A DNA stretch of 53,978 nucleotides from Stenotrophomonas maltophilia (GCF_013464485.1 NZ_RAUX01000046.1:170-54147); one strand, 5' to 3'. Shown: positions 1 through 11,462, counted from the stretch's first letter. Numbers and translations are program-made. Notes: generated by a model not told the origin, from the sequence alone.

Positions 1-17
1 CCCCCACCGCCCCTTCC

Positions 18-1622
18 ATGTCCGCTCCCGCTTCCGCCGCACCGCGTCGCTGGTTCGTCTCCGGCGACTTCAACGGCTTCTTCGGCCTGGTCGTCGACAA
101 CCTCTCCATCCTCGGTTTCATCGCCATGGCCCTGGTCGGGATCTTCCAGTTCCCCGCCGACGTGGTGTTCGGCCGCATGTTCCCCGGCACCGCCTTCGGC
201 GTGCTGGTTGGCAACCTGCTGTACACCCTGATGGCACGCCGGCTGGCCGCGCGTACCGGCCGCGATGATGTCACCGCCATGCCGCTCGGCCTGGATGCAC
301 CGACCAGCATCGGCATGGCGTTGCTGGTGCTCGGCCCGGCCTTCATCGCCTTCAAGCAGCAGGGCATGGACCCGCATGCCGCGGGTATCGCGACCTGGCA
401 GCTGGGCATGGCCGCGCTGGTCATCATGGGCGTGCTCAAGTTCGTGCTGTCGTTCTTTGGCGAGGCGGTCACGCGCGCGCTGCCGCGTGCGGCGCTGCTG
501 GGTTCCATCGCCGGCATCGCGCTGGTGCTGATGGGCCTGCTGCCGCTGCTGGAAACGCTGCGCTCGCCGCTGGTCGGCTTCACCACGCTGGGCTTGCTGC
601 TGTATGTGCTGATCGCCAAGGGCAAGCTGCCGGTGCGTGGCCCGGGCGTGCTGCTGGCCTTCGTGTTCGGCACCGTGCTGTATTACGGGCTGGGCCTGGC
701 CGGGCTGGGCGCGCCGGGCTTCCATGTGCCGGCGTGGATGCCGCCGCAGGTGGTGCTGCCGCTGCCGACGCTGGGCTTCCTCGACGGCCTGCCCACCGCG
801 ATGACCTACCTGCCGCTGCTGCTGCCGTTCGGCCTGCTGATGGTGGTCGGCGGCATCAATGTGTCTGAAAGCGCGCGCGCGGCCGGTGACGACTACCGCA
901 CCCGCGACATCCTGCTGGTGGAAGCGGTGGCCACACTGGTAGCCGGTGTCTGTGGTGGCGTGGCACAGACCACGCCGTACATCGGCCAGCCGGCCTACAA
1001 GCACATGGGCGCACGCAGCGGCTACACGCTGCTGACTGGCCTGTTCGTCGGCATCGGCGGCATGCTTGGCATCATCTCGGGGCTGGTGCAGTGGCTGCCG
1101 CTGGCGGTGCTGGCACCGATCATCGTGTACGTGGCCATCGACATCACCACCCAGGCCTTCCAGGCCACGCCGCGCCACCATACCGGTGCGATGGTGTTCG
1201 GTTTCCTGCCGTCGGTGGCCTACCTGCTGGCGATCAAGGCGCCGGGTTGGATCGCCCCGGACCAGCTGCCGCAGCTGCTGACCAAGCTCGACGGCCATGG
1301 CCTGCCTGAGCTGGCGGTGATCTTCACGCTTGGCAATGGCTTCATCATCACCTCGATGCTGTGGATCTCGGCGGTGGCGGCGATGGTCGATGGTCGCCTG
1401 CGCCGCGCCTGCGGTTTCCTGCTGGTGGCGGCGGTGCTGACCCTGTTCGGCCTGATCCATTCGGTGGATCCGCGCGGTGGCATCTACCTGCCGTGGGACC
1501 TGGACGGGCTGGCGCGCATCATCAGCTGGCAGTTCGCCGGCGCCTACGTGGCACTGGCGCTGCTGCTGGGCCTGCTGTCACTGCAGAAGCAGGCGGTGAA
1601 GCCGCTGGGTGAAAACAGCTGA
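18..1622 (+). CDS. NCS2-like (xanthine/uracil permease superfamily) membrane transporter
   Basis: A 534-residue, very hydrophobic protein with about a dozen predicted membrane segments separated by short loops. The overall pattern and phrases such as VTAMPLGLDAPTS near residue 85 and NVSESARAAGDDYRTRD near residue 280 resemble NCS2/COG2252-type nucleobase permeases. Family membership is recognised; the substrate is not, and xanthine, uracil or another small molecule would all be compatible. The ATG is at the very edge of the window, so promoter and upstream neighbour cannot be judged. The gene ends just before an inverted pair of SMAG palindromes that separates it from the convergent GST-like gene. 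Confidence 0.75.
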   Translation: MSAPASAAPRRWFVSGDFNGFFGLVVDNLSILGFIAMALVGIFQFPADVVFGRMFPGTAFGVLVGNLLYTLMARRLAARTGRDDVTAMPLGLDAPTSIGMALLVLGPAFIAFKQQGMDPHAAGIATWQLGMAALVIMGVLKFVLSFFGEAVTRALPRAALLGSIAGIALVLMGLLPLLETLRSPLVGFTTLGLLLYVLIAKGKLPVRGPGVLLAFVFGTVLYYGLGLAGLGAPGFHVPAWMPPQVVLPLPTLGFLDGLPTAMTYLPLLLPFGLLMVVGGINVSESARAAGDDYRTRDILLVEAVATLVAGVCGGVAQTTPYIGQPAYKHMGARSGYTLLTGLFVGIGGMLGIISGLVQWLPLAVLAPIIVYVAIDITTQAFQATPRHHTGAMVFGFLPSVAYLLAIKAPGWIAPDQLPQLLTKLDGHGLPELAVIFTLGNGFIITSMLWISAVAAMVDGRLRRACGFLLVAAVLTLFGLIHSVDPRGGIYLPWDLDGLARIISWQFAGAYVALALLLGLLSLQKQAVKPLGENS

Positions 1623-1629
1623 CCCCAGA

Positions 1630-1706
1630 GTAGTCCCGGCCGCTGGCCGGCATCCTCATGGGCTTCGGATACAGTGTGCAGCTGCCGGCCAGCGGCCGGC
1701 ACTACC
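1630..1706. repeat. Inverted pair of SMAG (GTAG) palindromes
   Basis: Two short palindromes with the core GCCGGCCGCTGGCCGGC lie head to head at 1630-1651 (forward, starting GTAG) and 1681-1706 (reverse, ending CTAC). They fall between convergent genes, and the CTA at 1702-1704 supplies the TAG stop of the GST-like gene. The match to the S. maltophilia GTAG family is from memory; the palindromy is seen directly. It may act as a bidirectional terminator or mRNA-stabilising hairpin. Confidence 0.8.
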
Positions 1707-2412
1707 GCTCTCCATCCAGTTCCGGGTAGTGGCGGAAGATGCCGTTGGTGTTGAACGGCAATCGCCGTTCCGAGTCCAGATAGGAGGCAATGTTGGGTCG
1801 TTTCGCCACCCGCTCCTGCAGCGCGCGCAGCAGGGGCAGGGTCGGTTCCAGTGCCTGCATGCGGCGTGGGAACATGTAGTTCAGCCCGCTCAGCAGCTGG
1901 AACAGCGACAGATCTACATACGAGTGCTCGCGCAGTGCATGGCGGCCACCATTGGCCGCCAGCACCTGCTCGAAGTAGCTGAGGAACTTCGGTAGCCGTT
2001 CGCTGCGCAGCGACGCGGCACGTGCCTTGGCCTCGGTCTTCTGCTCTTCGTAGTAATTCGATGCAGCGATCGGATGGTGGGTGTCATGCACCTCGGCCAC
2101 CAGGTCGGCGATGGTCAGCTGCAACTGCAGCGCCTGCATCCGCCGCGAGGCTGCCTGTGGCACCAGGTCCAGCGTCGGGCCCAGGAAATCCAGGATGGCC
2201 GCGACTTGCGCGATGACCTGGCGACCGGCCTTCAGGAACGGCGGCGCGAAGGGCTGCGCACCTTCACTGCTGCCATCGAGAAACGGCTGCATCAATGCAT
2301 CGCCGTGCACCCGCGCCATGTCGATGTAGTCGGCACCGGCATCCTCCAGCGCCAGGCGCACGAACTCGCCACGGCCCTGGATGCCGGTCCAGTAATACAG
2401 CGCGTACTGCAT
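1702..2412 (-). CDS. Glutathione S-transferase family protein
   Basis: 236 residues. The N-terminus (YYWTGIQGRGEFVRLALEDAG) is the thioredoxin-fold start typical of alpha/mu/sigma-like GSTs, with the catalytic-region tyrosines at the first strand. The C-terminal half is helical (about residues 85-225). The ATG at 2412 is preferred over a longer in-frame start because a GGAG sits about 8 bases upstream and the extra residues do not resemble the family. It probably conjugates glutathione to electrophiles in the cytoplasm; the substrate is unknown. The stop codon lies inside a SMAG palindrome. Confidence 0.8.
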   Translation of the reverse strand: MQYALYYWTGIQGRGEFVRLALEDAGADYIDMARVHGDALMQPFLDGSSEGAQPFAPPFLKAGRQVIAQVAAILDFLGPTLDLVPQAASRRMQALQLQLTIADLVAEVHDTHHPIAASNYYEEQKTEAKARAASLRSERLPKFLSYFEQVLAANGGRHALREHSYVDLSLFQLLSGLNYMFPRRMQALEPTLPLLRALQERVAKRPNIASYLDSERRLPFNTNGIFRHYPELDGER

Positions 2413-2507
2413 GGCTGTGTCTCCACGGGACAGAATGCATAGCGTCGCGCTGCTCGCGCAAAGCGGGCGTGAGTGCAATGCCTACCTGGCGTTGGATGTC
2501 GGAGTGT

Positions 2508-2999
2508 TCAGGCCGATGGCGCGACGGTGATGATGTCGTGTTCATTGACGCTGCCAGCCAGCGTGTAGCGATATCCCTTGGCCAGGACTTCAACGTAGCT
2601 GTCATGTGCGGCAAGGATGAAAAGCTGCAGGTCGTGGACATTGCGGGGATCGTAGTGCGCGAGCAGTGCCGCCAGGCCAGGATCGTGGATGACCCGGTAG
2701 AAGCCGGGGAAAGGGCAGAGACCGGTTTGCCGCCAGTGCGCGGTTTCATCGGCTGGTCCGGTTTCCTCGAAGATCTCGCCGTGGCGCATCTCGTGAAAAT
2801 TTCCGCCCCGGCAACGCGCTTCATGGACAAATTCGAAATCCACCTGCAGTGAGCGGTAACGCATGCCCGGCTGCGCTGCATAGTCCTCCAGCGTCTGTGC
2901 CTCCACGTTCACCTGTGCGCTCGCGTTCTGCTCTCGATACACCAGTGTCAGGTCGAGCGTGCTGATGCGGAAAGGCACCGGTTCCGGGCGAAGCTCCAT
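2508..2999 (-). CDS. Conserved-looking hypothetical protein
   Basis: 163 residues from the ATG at 2999, or 183 from an in-frame TTG at 3059; neither has a strong ribosome binding site. The sequence is soluble and acidic, with no signal peptide or membrane segment, and is rich in aromatic and histidine residues (for example GNFHEMRHGEIFEE near residue 70). I do not recognise the family. The codon pattern fits a real gene, and the rightward DUF3014 gene is divergent from it. It lies 95 bases upstream of the GST-like gene on the same strand, so the two could share a transcript. Confidence 0.6.
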   Translation of the reverse strand: MELRPEPVPFRISTLDLTLVYREQNASAQVNVEAQTLEDYAAQPGMRYRSLQVDFEFVHEARCRGGNFHEMRHGEIFEETGPADETAHWRQTGLCPFPGFYRVIHDPGLAALLAHYDPRNVHDLQLFILAAHDSYVEVLAKGYRYTLAGSVNEHDIITVAPSA

Positions 3000-3153
3000 G
3001 GGTCGTTCGTCGAAGGGGCTGGACTGCTCATTGGGCCGCCCGTCGCACTGCGCTGTCAACGCGTTTCCCGAACCTTACCGGAACGGGTGGGGAACCCACG
3101 GAAATCAGCCGGGTCACACCTTGTCCATGCGTGTGAGAACGAGGTGCTGCATC

Positions 3154-3975
3154 ATGCAGAGTGGAAAAGCGGTTTGGCCCTGGGTGTTGGGCGTGGTGGT
3201 GATCGGTGGCGCGGGCGGTTGGCTGTTCCGCGATCAGCTGAAGAGCCTGGCAGACGGTGTTTCGGTGCCGGTGCAATCGCCCCCCGCCAGTACCGGCACA
3301 CCGGCACAACCGAAGGCGGCTGCGGAACCCGCCCCAACACCACCCCCGATCAAGCATCCGCTGGATGCCGAGGCTGCGGCCGACCCTGCATTGCCCGAGC
3401 TGGCTGACAGCGATGCGGCGGCCTGGGGCGCGCTGAGCCAGTTGTTCCAGGGCGAAGGGCCGCTGACCCTGCTGCTGCGCGATCATCTGATCCAGCGCCT
3501 GGTTACCCAGGTCGACAACCTGGACAAGCCCAGCGTGCCGCCGACCGCGCTGGCCGCGCGCCCGCTGCCAGGCAGCCTGCAGGTCGAGCCCGGTGAGGGC
3601 GGCGAGCGGATCGCCGCCAGCAATGCGGCGCGCTATGCGCCCTACGTGCAGGCATTTGCCGCGCTCGACCCGGCGGCAACGGCTACCGCCTACAAGCGCT
3701 TCTATCCGCTGATCCAGCAGGCCTATGTGGACCTGGGCCGACCCGACGGATATTTCAATGATCGCCTGGTGGCGGTGATCGACCATCTGCTGGAAACCCC
3801 GGAATTGGCCCAGGCGCCGCTGGTGCAGCGCGATGAGCGCGGTCGTTACCGCTTCGTCGATCCCCCCCTGCAGTCGCGCTCGATCGGGCAGAAGGCCCTG
3901 CTGCGCATGGATCCGGCGCAGGCGCGGGCGGTCAAGCAGCAGCTGCGGGCGATCCGCAGCGCGATCACCCGTTGA
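3154..3975 (+). CDS. DUF3014-type single-pass membrane protein
   Basis: 273 residues. A short cytoplasmic start is followed by one membrane segment (about residues 8-25, WPWVLGVVVIGGAGGWLF), a Pro/Ala/Thr-rich linker to about residue 65, and a globular domain that fits my memory of DUF3014. The ATG at 3154 has GAGGTG seven bases upstream; longer in-frame starts only add Arg/Ser-rich residues that look untranslated. Function unknown; the topology suggests an inner-membrane anchored periplasmic domain. It ends about 180 bases before clpB, which has its own promoter. Confidence 0.75.
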   Translation: MQSGKAVWPWVLGVVVIGGAGGWLFRDQLKSLADGVSVPVQSPPASTGTPAQPKAAAEPAPTPPPIKHPLDAEAAADPALPELADSDAAAWGALSQLFQGEGPLTLLLRDHLIQRLVTQVDNLDKPSVPPTALAARPLPGSLQVEPGEGGERIAASNAARYAPYVQAFAALDPAATATAYKRFYPLIQQAYVDLGRPDGYFNDRLVAVIDHLLETPELAQAPLVQRDERGRYRFVDPPLQSRSIGQKALLRMDPAQARAVKQQLRAIRSAITR

Positions 3976-4076
3976 ACCCTTCCACCGCGCGGAACTGATC
4001 GGGATCAACGCGCCGACCACACCCGTTCCGGCATGCTGGCCGCAGGCTGACTGGCCTCGGGGTGCAGTCGCAGCCA

Positions 4077-4106
4077 CCCTTGAAACGGGGTGGGGCAACC
4101 GCATCT
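4077..4106 (+). promoter_or_regulatory. Sigma-32 (RpoH) heat-shock promoter of clpB
   Basis: CCCTTGAAA (4077-4085) matches the heat-shock -35 consensus, followed by a 13-base spacer and CCGCATCT (4099-4106), one base away from CCCCATnT. It lies about 50 bases upstream of the clpB ATG. Position, spacing and downstream gene all agree with RpoH control. Confidence 0.85.
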
Positions 4107-4156
4107 TTCCAGCATCGCCGGCGCGGGCCGGCCCTGATGACCGATGAGGATTCGCA

Positions 4157-6742
<2,586 letters not shown>

Positions 6743-6747
6743 TTCAC

Positions 6748-6780
6748 ACGGGGCGCTGCCTGACCGCAGCGCCCCGTTTC
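6748..6780 (+). terminator. Rho-independent terminator after clpB
   Basis: A perfect 12-bp stem (ACGGGGCGCTGC, 6748-6759, pairing with 6766-6777) encloses a 6-base loop and is followed by TTTCC. It lies six bases after the clpB stop and before the convergent mipA-like gene. Confidence 0.85.
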
Positions 6781-6814
6781 CTGCGGAGCATGCCGGGCCA
6801 TGCCCGGCGCTCAC

Positions 6815-7615
6815 TCAGAAGCGGTGCGTATAGCCGCTCATCAAGCCGAACTGGTTCGCCTTCTGCACGATCGGGCTGTCGGCCGCATCGCCCAGCAGAC
6901 GGGTGCCTTCGGCCGAGATGTACCAGTTGCCATTGCGGCCCACGCGGTGGCTCCACTTCAGGCCGAGACCGGCGCTGACCAGGCCGGCCTTCGGCTTGTG
7001 CTGGGCAAAGCCGGTGCGCGCCGCCTGTTCCGGGCTGACGCCGTACCAGGTCTGCATGTAACCGCGGTTGCCGTAGTCGGTGGAAACACTGCCGCTGACC
7101 ACGCCACCGGCCAGGTCGAACAGCGGCATGCTCAGGTTCAGATGGATCTGCTGGGTGGCCAGGCCGTTCTCGGCCTTGTCCTCATCCTTGCGGGTGAACT
7201 GCCAGGAACCGCTCAGCACGGCTTCGCCCAGCGTATAACCAGCGGAGAGGCCGACCAGGGGACGGGTACGGATATCACCCATGCCGCGCAGGAAGTCCGA
7301 GCCACCGAGGGCCGAGTCCCTGTCGCGGCGGCTGCCGCTGGCACCGATGTAGGCGCGCACATGCGTGTGTTGGCCGATGCCCGTGCCCCAGCCGATGCCA
7401 CTGGTGCCCAGAAACCAGCCACCGGGTGACATGGCATCGAAGGACAGCATGGGCGACGCCTGGTACTCCTTGCTGCCGCTGTAGCGTGGGGTCGCACCGG
7501 CACCGGCGGCGACTTCGAAGGTCCAGTGGTCATCCTTGGCATGGGCGATCGGCGCGGCAAACAGCGGCAGCAGGGCCAGGCAGAGCAGGGACGGAGTACG
7601 GCGAAGCTGGGACAT
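6815..7615 (-). CDS. MipA/OmpV family outer-membrane protein
   Basis: 266 residues with a Sec signal peptide (MSQLRRTPSLLCLALLPLFA, cleavage likely after AHA at about residue 21-23) and a beta-strand-rich body ending in GYTHRF, an aromatic end typical of barrel proteins. Phrases such as YSGSKEYQASPML and MSPGGWFLG match MipA/OmpV proteins. The ATG at 7615 is chosen because it begins a good signal peptide; a TTG 15 bases upstream is the only alternative. It is the last gene of a leftward rstA-rstB-mipA cluster, 140 bases after rstB, with an RstA-like box in between, which suggests direct control by the two-component system. Confidence 0.85.
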   Translation of the reverse strand: MSQLRRTPSLLCLALLPLFAAPIAHAKDDHWTFEVAAGAGATPRYSGSKEYQASPMLSFDAMSPGGWFLGTSGIGWGTGIGQHTHVRAYIGASGSRRDRDSALGGSDFLRGMGDIRTRPLVGLSAGYTLGEAVLSGSWQFTRKDEDKAENGLATQQIHLNLSMPLFDLAGGVVSGSVSTDYGNRGYMQTWYGVSPEQAARTGFAQHKPKAGLVSAGLGLKWSHRVGRNGNWYISAEGTRLLGDAADSPIVQKANQFGLMSGYTHRF

Positions 7616-7724
7616 GGAAACTCTCGACAATGGGAGGAAAACAGCACGCGCATCCGGCGTGTGCTGCAGGGTTGCCAGCGTGGCGATATGCCGGCGACCG
7701 ATCCCTCCGCAGTTGTGCGGGAGT

Positions 7725-7739
7725 TGTAATCAACTGTAA
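7725..7739 (-). promoter_or_regulatory. RstA-like operator (direct repeat) upstream of the mipA-like gene
   Basis: On the minus strand TTACA-GTTGA-TTACA occurs, a direct repeat of TTACA with a 10-base period. Its inner 14 bases match the E. coli RstA box TACATNTNGTTACA at all but two defined positions. It lies about 110 bases upstream of the mipA-like ATG and just past the end of rstB. Confidence 0.6.
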
Positions 7740-7755
7740 TGGCGCCCTTGGGCGT

Positions 7756-9045
7756 TCAGCTGGCAGCCAGCGGCCAGTGCATTTCCAGGCGCGCACCGCC
7801 CAGCGTGGCGCGGCTGATGCGCAGCTCGCCACCGTGGCGGGCGGCGATGCGGCTGACAATGGCCAGGCCTAGTCCGAAGCCGCCGGTGTCGCGGCTGCGG
7901 CTGTCGTCCAGGCGGGTGAATGGACGCATCACCTTCTCGCGATCGGCTTCGGCGATGCCGGGGCCGTCGTCATCCACGCGCAGGCAGGCGCGGCCGCCGA
8001 CATCGACCAGCGAGACTTCCACCTGCGAATGCGTGTGGCGCAGCGCATTGCCCACCAGATTGCTCAGTGCCAGCTGCAGCAGGCGCGGCTCGGCATCCAC
8101 CCGTGGCAATGCACTGGGCTGCACGCGCAGGACCACGCCGGCACGTTCGGCATCACGAAGCACATCGGCCAGGCAGGCCTGCAGCCAGTCGTTGGCTTCG
8201 ATGCGCTGTAGCGGTTCGCCTTCGCTGGGATGTTCCAGGCGCTCATAGGCCAGCAGTTCGCTGACCAGCCGGTTGAGTTCGGCCAGGTCGCCGTGCAGGC
8301 CCTGTGCCAGCCGTTCGCGGCGTTCGCGATCGTCACTGTCCTGCATCAGGTCCAGGCCGAAGGCCACGCGCGCGATCGGCGTGCGCAGCTCATGCGAGAT
8401 CGCATGGGTCAGGTCGCGTTGGCGCTGCACCAGTTCGGCCACGCGCGCTGCCATGCGGTTGGAATGTTCGAGGATGACCCGGATCTGCGAGCGCGGCGAC
8501 ACCTGCGCGCGTGCCTGCAGGTCGCCGGCGCCGATGCGGTCGGCGTGCAGGCGCAGTGCTTCAAGATCGCGCCAGAGCAGGCGCACCCAGGCATACAGGC
8601 TGGCGCCGACCAGCAGCAGGATGCTGAGGTATGCCGCGATTGTCATGTACGTCGTCATCTGCACAGCGCCAGGCAGGCGCAGGTGCAGCCAACGGCCATC
8701 GCTGCCCTCGATGGGCAGCAGGACCTGCTGGTATTGATCGCGCACGATGAAGCCATCGGCCTTCACGGCTGCCTGTTCCTGGGGGGCGAGCGCGGGAGGA
8801 CTGTCGAGCAGGGTCAGAGCGATGCCGTAGTGTGGCTGCCACTGCTGCAGGCGCTCACGCTGCTGGCCGGCGTCCAGGCCGGCCAGGCCACTGCGCAGGG
8901 CGTACACCTGCCCGCGCACCTGCTGGACGAAAACGCGATCCTGCACGGGCGTGTAGATGCCGTCCAGGATGTGGTTGAGGAAGAACACTGAGGCCAGGAA
9001 ACAGGCGCCGGTGATGATCCATAACCACAGGAACAGCCGCTTCAT
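7756..9045 (-). CDS. rstB: RstB-type sensor histidine kinase
   Basis: 429 residues. Two membrane segments (about 3-22 and 135-155) flank a periplasmic domain of roughly 110 residues. They are followed by a HAMP region, the H-box HAISHELRTPIARV with the phosphorylated His, an N-box (LSNLVGNALRHT) and G-boxes (DDGPGIAEAD, GGFGLGLAIV). The ATG at 9045 overlaps the rstA stop by four bases (ATGA), indicating translational coupling. It should autophosphorylate and pass phosphate to the RstA-type regulator; the signal is unknown here (acid or low Mg2+ via PhoQ-like inputs in enterobacteria). Confidence 0.85.
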   Translation of the reverse strand: MKRLFLWLWIITGACFLASVFFLNHILDGIYTPVQDRVFVQQVRGQVYALRSGLAGLDAGQQRERLQQWQPHYGIALTLLDSPPALAPQEQAAVKADGFIVRDQYQQVLLPIEGSDGRWLHLRLPGAVQMTTYMTIAAYLSILLLVGASLYAWVRLLWRDLEALRLHADRIGAGDLQARAQVSPRSQIRVILEHSNRMAARVAELVQRQRDLTHAISHELRTPIARVAFGLDLMQDSDDRERRERLAQGLHGDLAELNRLVSELLAYERLEHPSEGEPLQRIEANDWLQACLADVLRDAERAGVVLRVQPSALPRVDAEPRLLQLALSNLVGNALRHTHSQVEVSLVDVGGRACLRVDDDGPGIAEADREKVMRPFTRLDDSRSRDTGGFGLGLAIVSRIAARHGGELRISRATLGGARLEMHWPLAAS

Positions 9046-9779
9046 GCCGACCAGGCCGACGGGTTGAACTGGTAGCCACGGCCCCACACGGTCTTGATCC
9101 GCCGCGGTTCGCGCGCGTCATCGCCCAGCTTGCGGCGCAGCTTGCCGATGCTGACATCGACACTGCGGTCCAGACCGTCGAAGCCGATGCCGCGCACCGC
9201 CTGCAGGATCTGGTCGCGCGACAGGATCTGCCCCGGCTGGCTGGCCAGCAGCCACAGGATCTCGAATTCGGTGGTGCCCATGTCTATCGGCTGGCCATGC
9301 AGATGCACCTCGCGCTGCATGCGGTCGATCAGCAGTTCGCCGTGCATCAGGCGGCAGGGCGTGCCGGTGTTGCTGCTGCCATGGCGGCGGCGCAGCAGGG
9401 CGCGCAGGCGGGCCAGCAGCAGGCGCGGTTCGATCGGCTTGTGCACGTAATCGTCGGCGCCGGATTCCAGGCCCAGTACCTGCTCGATGTCGTCCTCGCA
9501 CGCGGTCAGCATCAGGATCGGCACATCGGAGAAGCTGCGGATCTGCCTGCACACGTCGATGCCGCCGAGGCCGGGCAGCATCAGGTCCAGCACAACCAGT
9601 TCCGGCGCGTGCTGGCGGCAGGCCGCACCGGCGAGGTCGCCACGCGCGACGTGCTGCACGGCGAAGCCATGCTCGTGCAGGTAATCGCTGACCAGCTCGG
9701 CCAGGCGACGATCGTCTTCCACCAGCAGGACCTGGGTCGGTGCGCCGCTGGCGGTGGGTGTCCAAGGGGAGGGCTGCAT
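9042..9779 (-). CDS. rstA: RstA-type response regulator (OmpR/PhoB family)
   Basis: 245 residues. The receiver domain carries acidic residues in VEDD (20-23), the phospho-accepting Asp65 in LDLMLPG and the conserved Lys in VHKPIEP. The C-terminal winged helix contains DGLDRSVDVSIGKLRRKLGD and RIKTVWGRGYQF, very close to E. coli RstA. It probably binds the TTACA direct repeat upstream of the mipA-like gene. It is the first gene of the leftward operon; metY is divergent. Confidence 0.88.
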   Translation of the reverse strand: MQPSPWTPTASGAPTQVLLVEDDRRLAELVSDYLHEHGFAVQHVARGDLAGAACRQHAPELVVLDLMLPGLGGIDVCRQIRSFSDVPILMLTACEDDIEQVLGLESGADDYVHKPIEPRLLLARLRALLRRRHGSSNTGTPCRLMHGELLIDRMQREVHLHGQPIDMGTTEFEILWLLASQPGQILSRDQILQAVRGIGFDGLDRSVDVSIGKLRRKLGDDAREPRRIKTVWGRGYQFNPSAWSA

Positions 9780-9961
9780 GCGCGTTGGGCTTCCGTGCCC
9801 GGGCAGGAGCGCCCGGCGGCGAAGCCTAGCAACGCCTCGTGACCGCTGCCTGAATCGCGGCCAACTTGATAACCGGTGGTACTGGCGTCATCGCCAGCAG
9901 CTTTCAGCGCGTGGATCTGGCTGGCCTATGGTGGCGGTTTCCCCGGATGGAGCCTGGCGCA

Positions 9962-11248
9962 ATGAGCGACCCGCAGTGGCAACTGGAAACCCTGGCCGTG
10001 CACGGCGGCTACCGTCCCGACCCGACTACCCGCGCGGTGGCGGTGCCGATCTACCAGACGGTGGCGTACGCCTTCGATGACACCCAGCACGGGGCCGACC
10101 TGTTCGACCTGAAGGTGCCCGGCAACATCTACACGCGCATCATGAACCCCACCACCGATGTGCTGGAGCAGCGCCTGGTCGCGCTGGAGGGGGGCATCGG
10201 CGCGCTGGCACTGGCCTCGGGGCAGGCTGCGATCACCTATGCCATCCAGACCATCGCCGAAGCCGGTGACAACATCGTTGCCTCCAGTGCGCTGTATGGC
10301 GGCAGCCTCAACCTGCTGGCACACACGCTGCCGCAGTACGGCATCCAGGCGCGCTTTGCCGACCCGGCCGATCCGGCCGCGTTCGCCGCGTTGATCGACG
10401 AGCGCACCAAGGCGGTGTTCGTCGAATCGATCGGCAACCCGCGCGGCAACGTCACCGACATCGCCGCCATCGCCGAAGTCGCTCACGCGGCGGGCGTGCC
10501 GCTGATCGTAGACAACACCGTAGCCACCCCCTTCCTGCTGCGCCCGTTCGAGCACGGCGCCGACATCGTGGTGCATTCGCTGACCAAGTACCTGGGCGGC
10601 CACGGCACCAGCCTCGGCGGCGCGATCATCGATTCCGGCCGTTTCGACTGGGCCGCGCAGCCGAAGCGCTTCGCGCGCCTCAACCAGCCTGATCCGAGCT
10701 ACCACGGCGTGGTCTATACCGAAGCACTGGGGCCAGCGGCCTACATCGGCCGCGCGCGCGTGGTGCCACTGCGCAATACCGGCGCGGCACTGTCACCCTT
10801 CAATGCCTTCCTGATCCTGCAAGGCATCGAGACCCTGGCCCTGCGCATGGCGCGCATCAACGACAACGCACTGGCCGTTGCGCAGTTCCTGAAGGCGCAC
10901 GCCAAGGTGGCCTGGGTCCGATACGCCGGGTTGGCCGACGATCCGGAGCATGCTGCCGCCCAGCGCTACCTCGGTGGCCACGGCTCGGGCGTGCTCACCT
11001 TCGGCCTGCCAGGCGGCCGCGATGCCGGCGCACGCTTCCTCAATGCGTTGAAGCTGTTCACCCGGCTGGTGAACCTGGGTGACGCCAAATCGCTGGCCAC
11101 CCATCCGGCGTCCACCACCCATCGCCAGCTGGATGCCGCTGAACTGGCCAAGGCCGGCGTCAGCGAAGACACCGTGCGGCTGTCGATCGGCATCGAGCAC
11201 ATCGGCGACCTGCGCGCCGACCTGGAACAGGCCCTGGCCGGCGCCTGA
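9962..11248 (+). CDS. metY: O-acetylhomoserine (thiol)-lyase, MetY-type PLP enzyme
   Basis: 428 residues of the Cys/Met-metabolism PLP family. Visible are YTRIMNPTTDVLEQRLVALEGG near the start, the phosphate-binding SGQAAI region, DNTVATP with the cofactor Asp, and the Schiff-base Lys209 in SLTKYLGGHG. Length and the opening ETLAVHGGY favour the sulfhydrylase (sulfide plus O-acetylhomoserine to homocysteine) over cystathionine synthase. The ATG at 9962 was chosen because the family starts there; the upstream in-frame extension is unlike the family. I looked for a SAM-type riboswitch in the roughly 180-base leader and recognised none. Confidence 0.88.
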   Translation: MSDPQWQLETLAVHGGYRPDPTTRAVAVPIYQTVAYAFDDTQHGADLFDLKVPGNIYTRIMNPTTDVLEQRLVALEGGIGALALASGQAAITYAIQTIAEAGDNIVASSALYGGSLNLLAHTLPQYGIQARFADPADPAAFAALIDERTKAVFVESIGNPRGNVTDIAAIAEVAHAAGVPLIVDNTVATPFLLRPFEHGADIVVHSLTKYLGGHGTSLGGAIIDSGRFDWAAQPKRFARLNQPDPSYHGVVYTEALGPAAYIGRARVVPLRNTGAALSPFNAFLILQGIETLALRMARINDNALAVAQFLKAHAKVAWVRYAGLADDPEHAAAQRYLGGHGSGVLTFGLPGGRDAGARFLNALKLFTRLVNLGDAKSLATHPASTTHRQLDAAELAKAGVSEDTVRLSIGIEHIGDLRADLEQALAGA

Positions 11249-11350
11249 TAGCCACATGCTTGGTCGTCATCGCTACAGGCGATCACCACCGGCACCGCGA
11301 TGCGCTACGGTGGAACTGCCTCTCCAAGGCATGGCAACGTGGCGATCCAG

Positions 11351-11386
11351 ATCCCCGGTCGATGCGGGTCGACCGGGGATTTTTTT
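11351..11386 (+). terminator. Rho-independent terminator downstream of metY
   Basis: A perfect 12-bp stem (ATCCCCGGTCGA at 11351-11362 with 11369-11380) has a 6-base loop and is followed at once by seven T residues. It is the strongest terminator in the window, about 100 bases beyond the metY stop. Confidence 0.95.
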
Positions 11387-11409
11387 GTTTCCGGGGTCAG
11401 ATGCACCGC

Positions 11410-11434
11410 CGTGTCGACCAAGGTCGACACCTAC
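11410..11434. repeat. GTAG-type palindrome, GTGTCGACC variant
   Basis: GTGTCGACCAAGGTCGACAC is followed by CTAC, giving a GTAG-tagged palindrome when read on the minus strand. The same 20-base core recurs at 30624-30643. In both places it lies just upstream of the larger structured repeat. Confidence 0.8.
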
Positions 11435-11462
11435 CAACCGCCGCAGGAAATTGTCGAAGGCA

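Noticed and set aside
9780-9961. Possible SAM-responsive riboswitch in the metY leader
   Set aside because: I could not match any known SAM or SAH riboswitch core in this stretch; it was not called.
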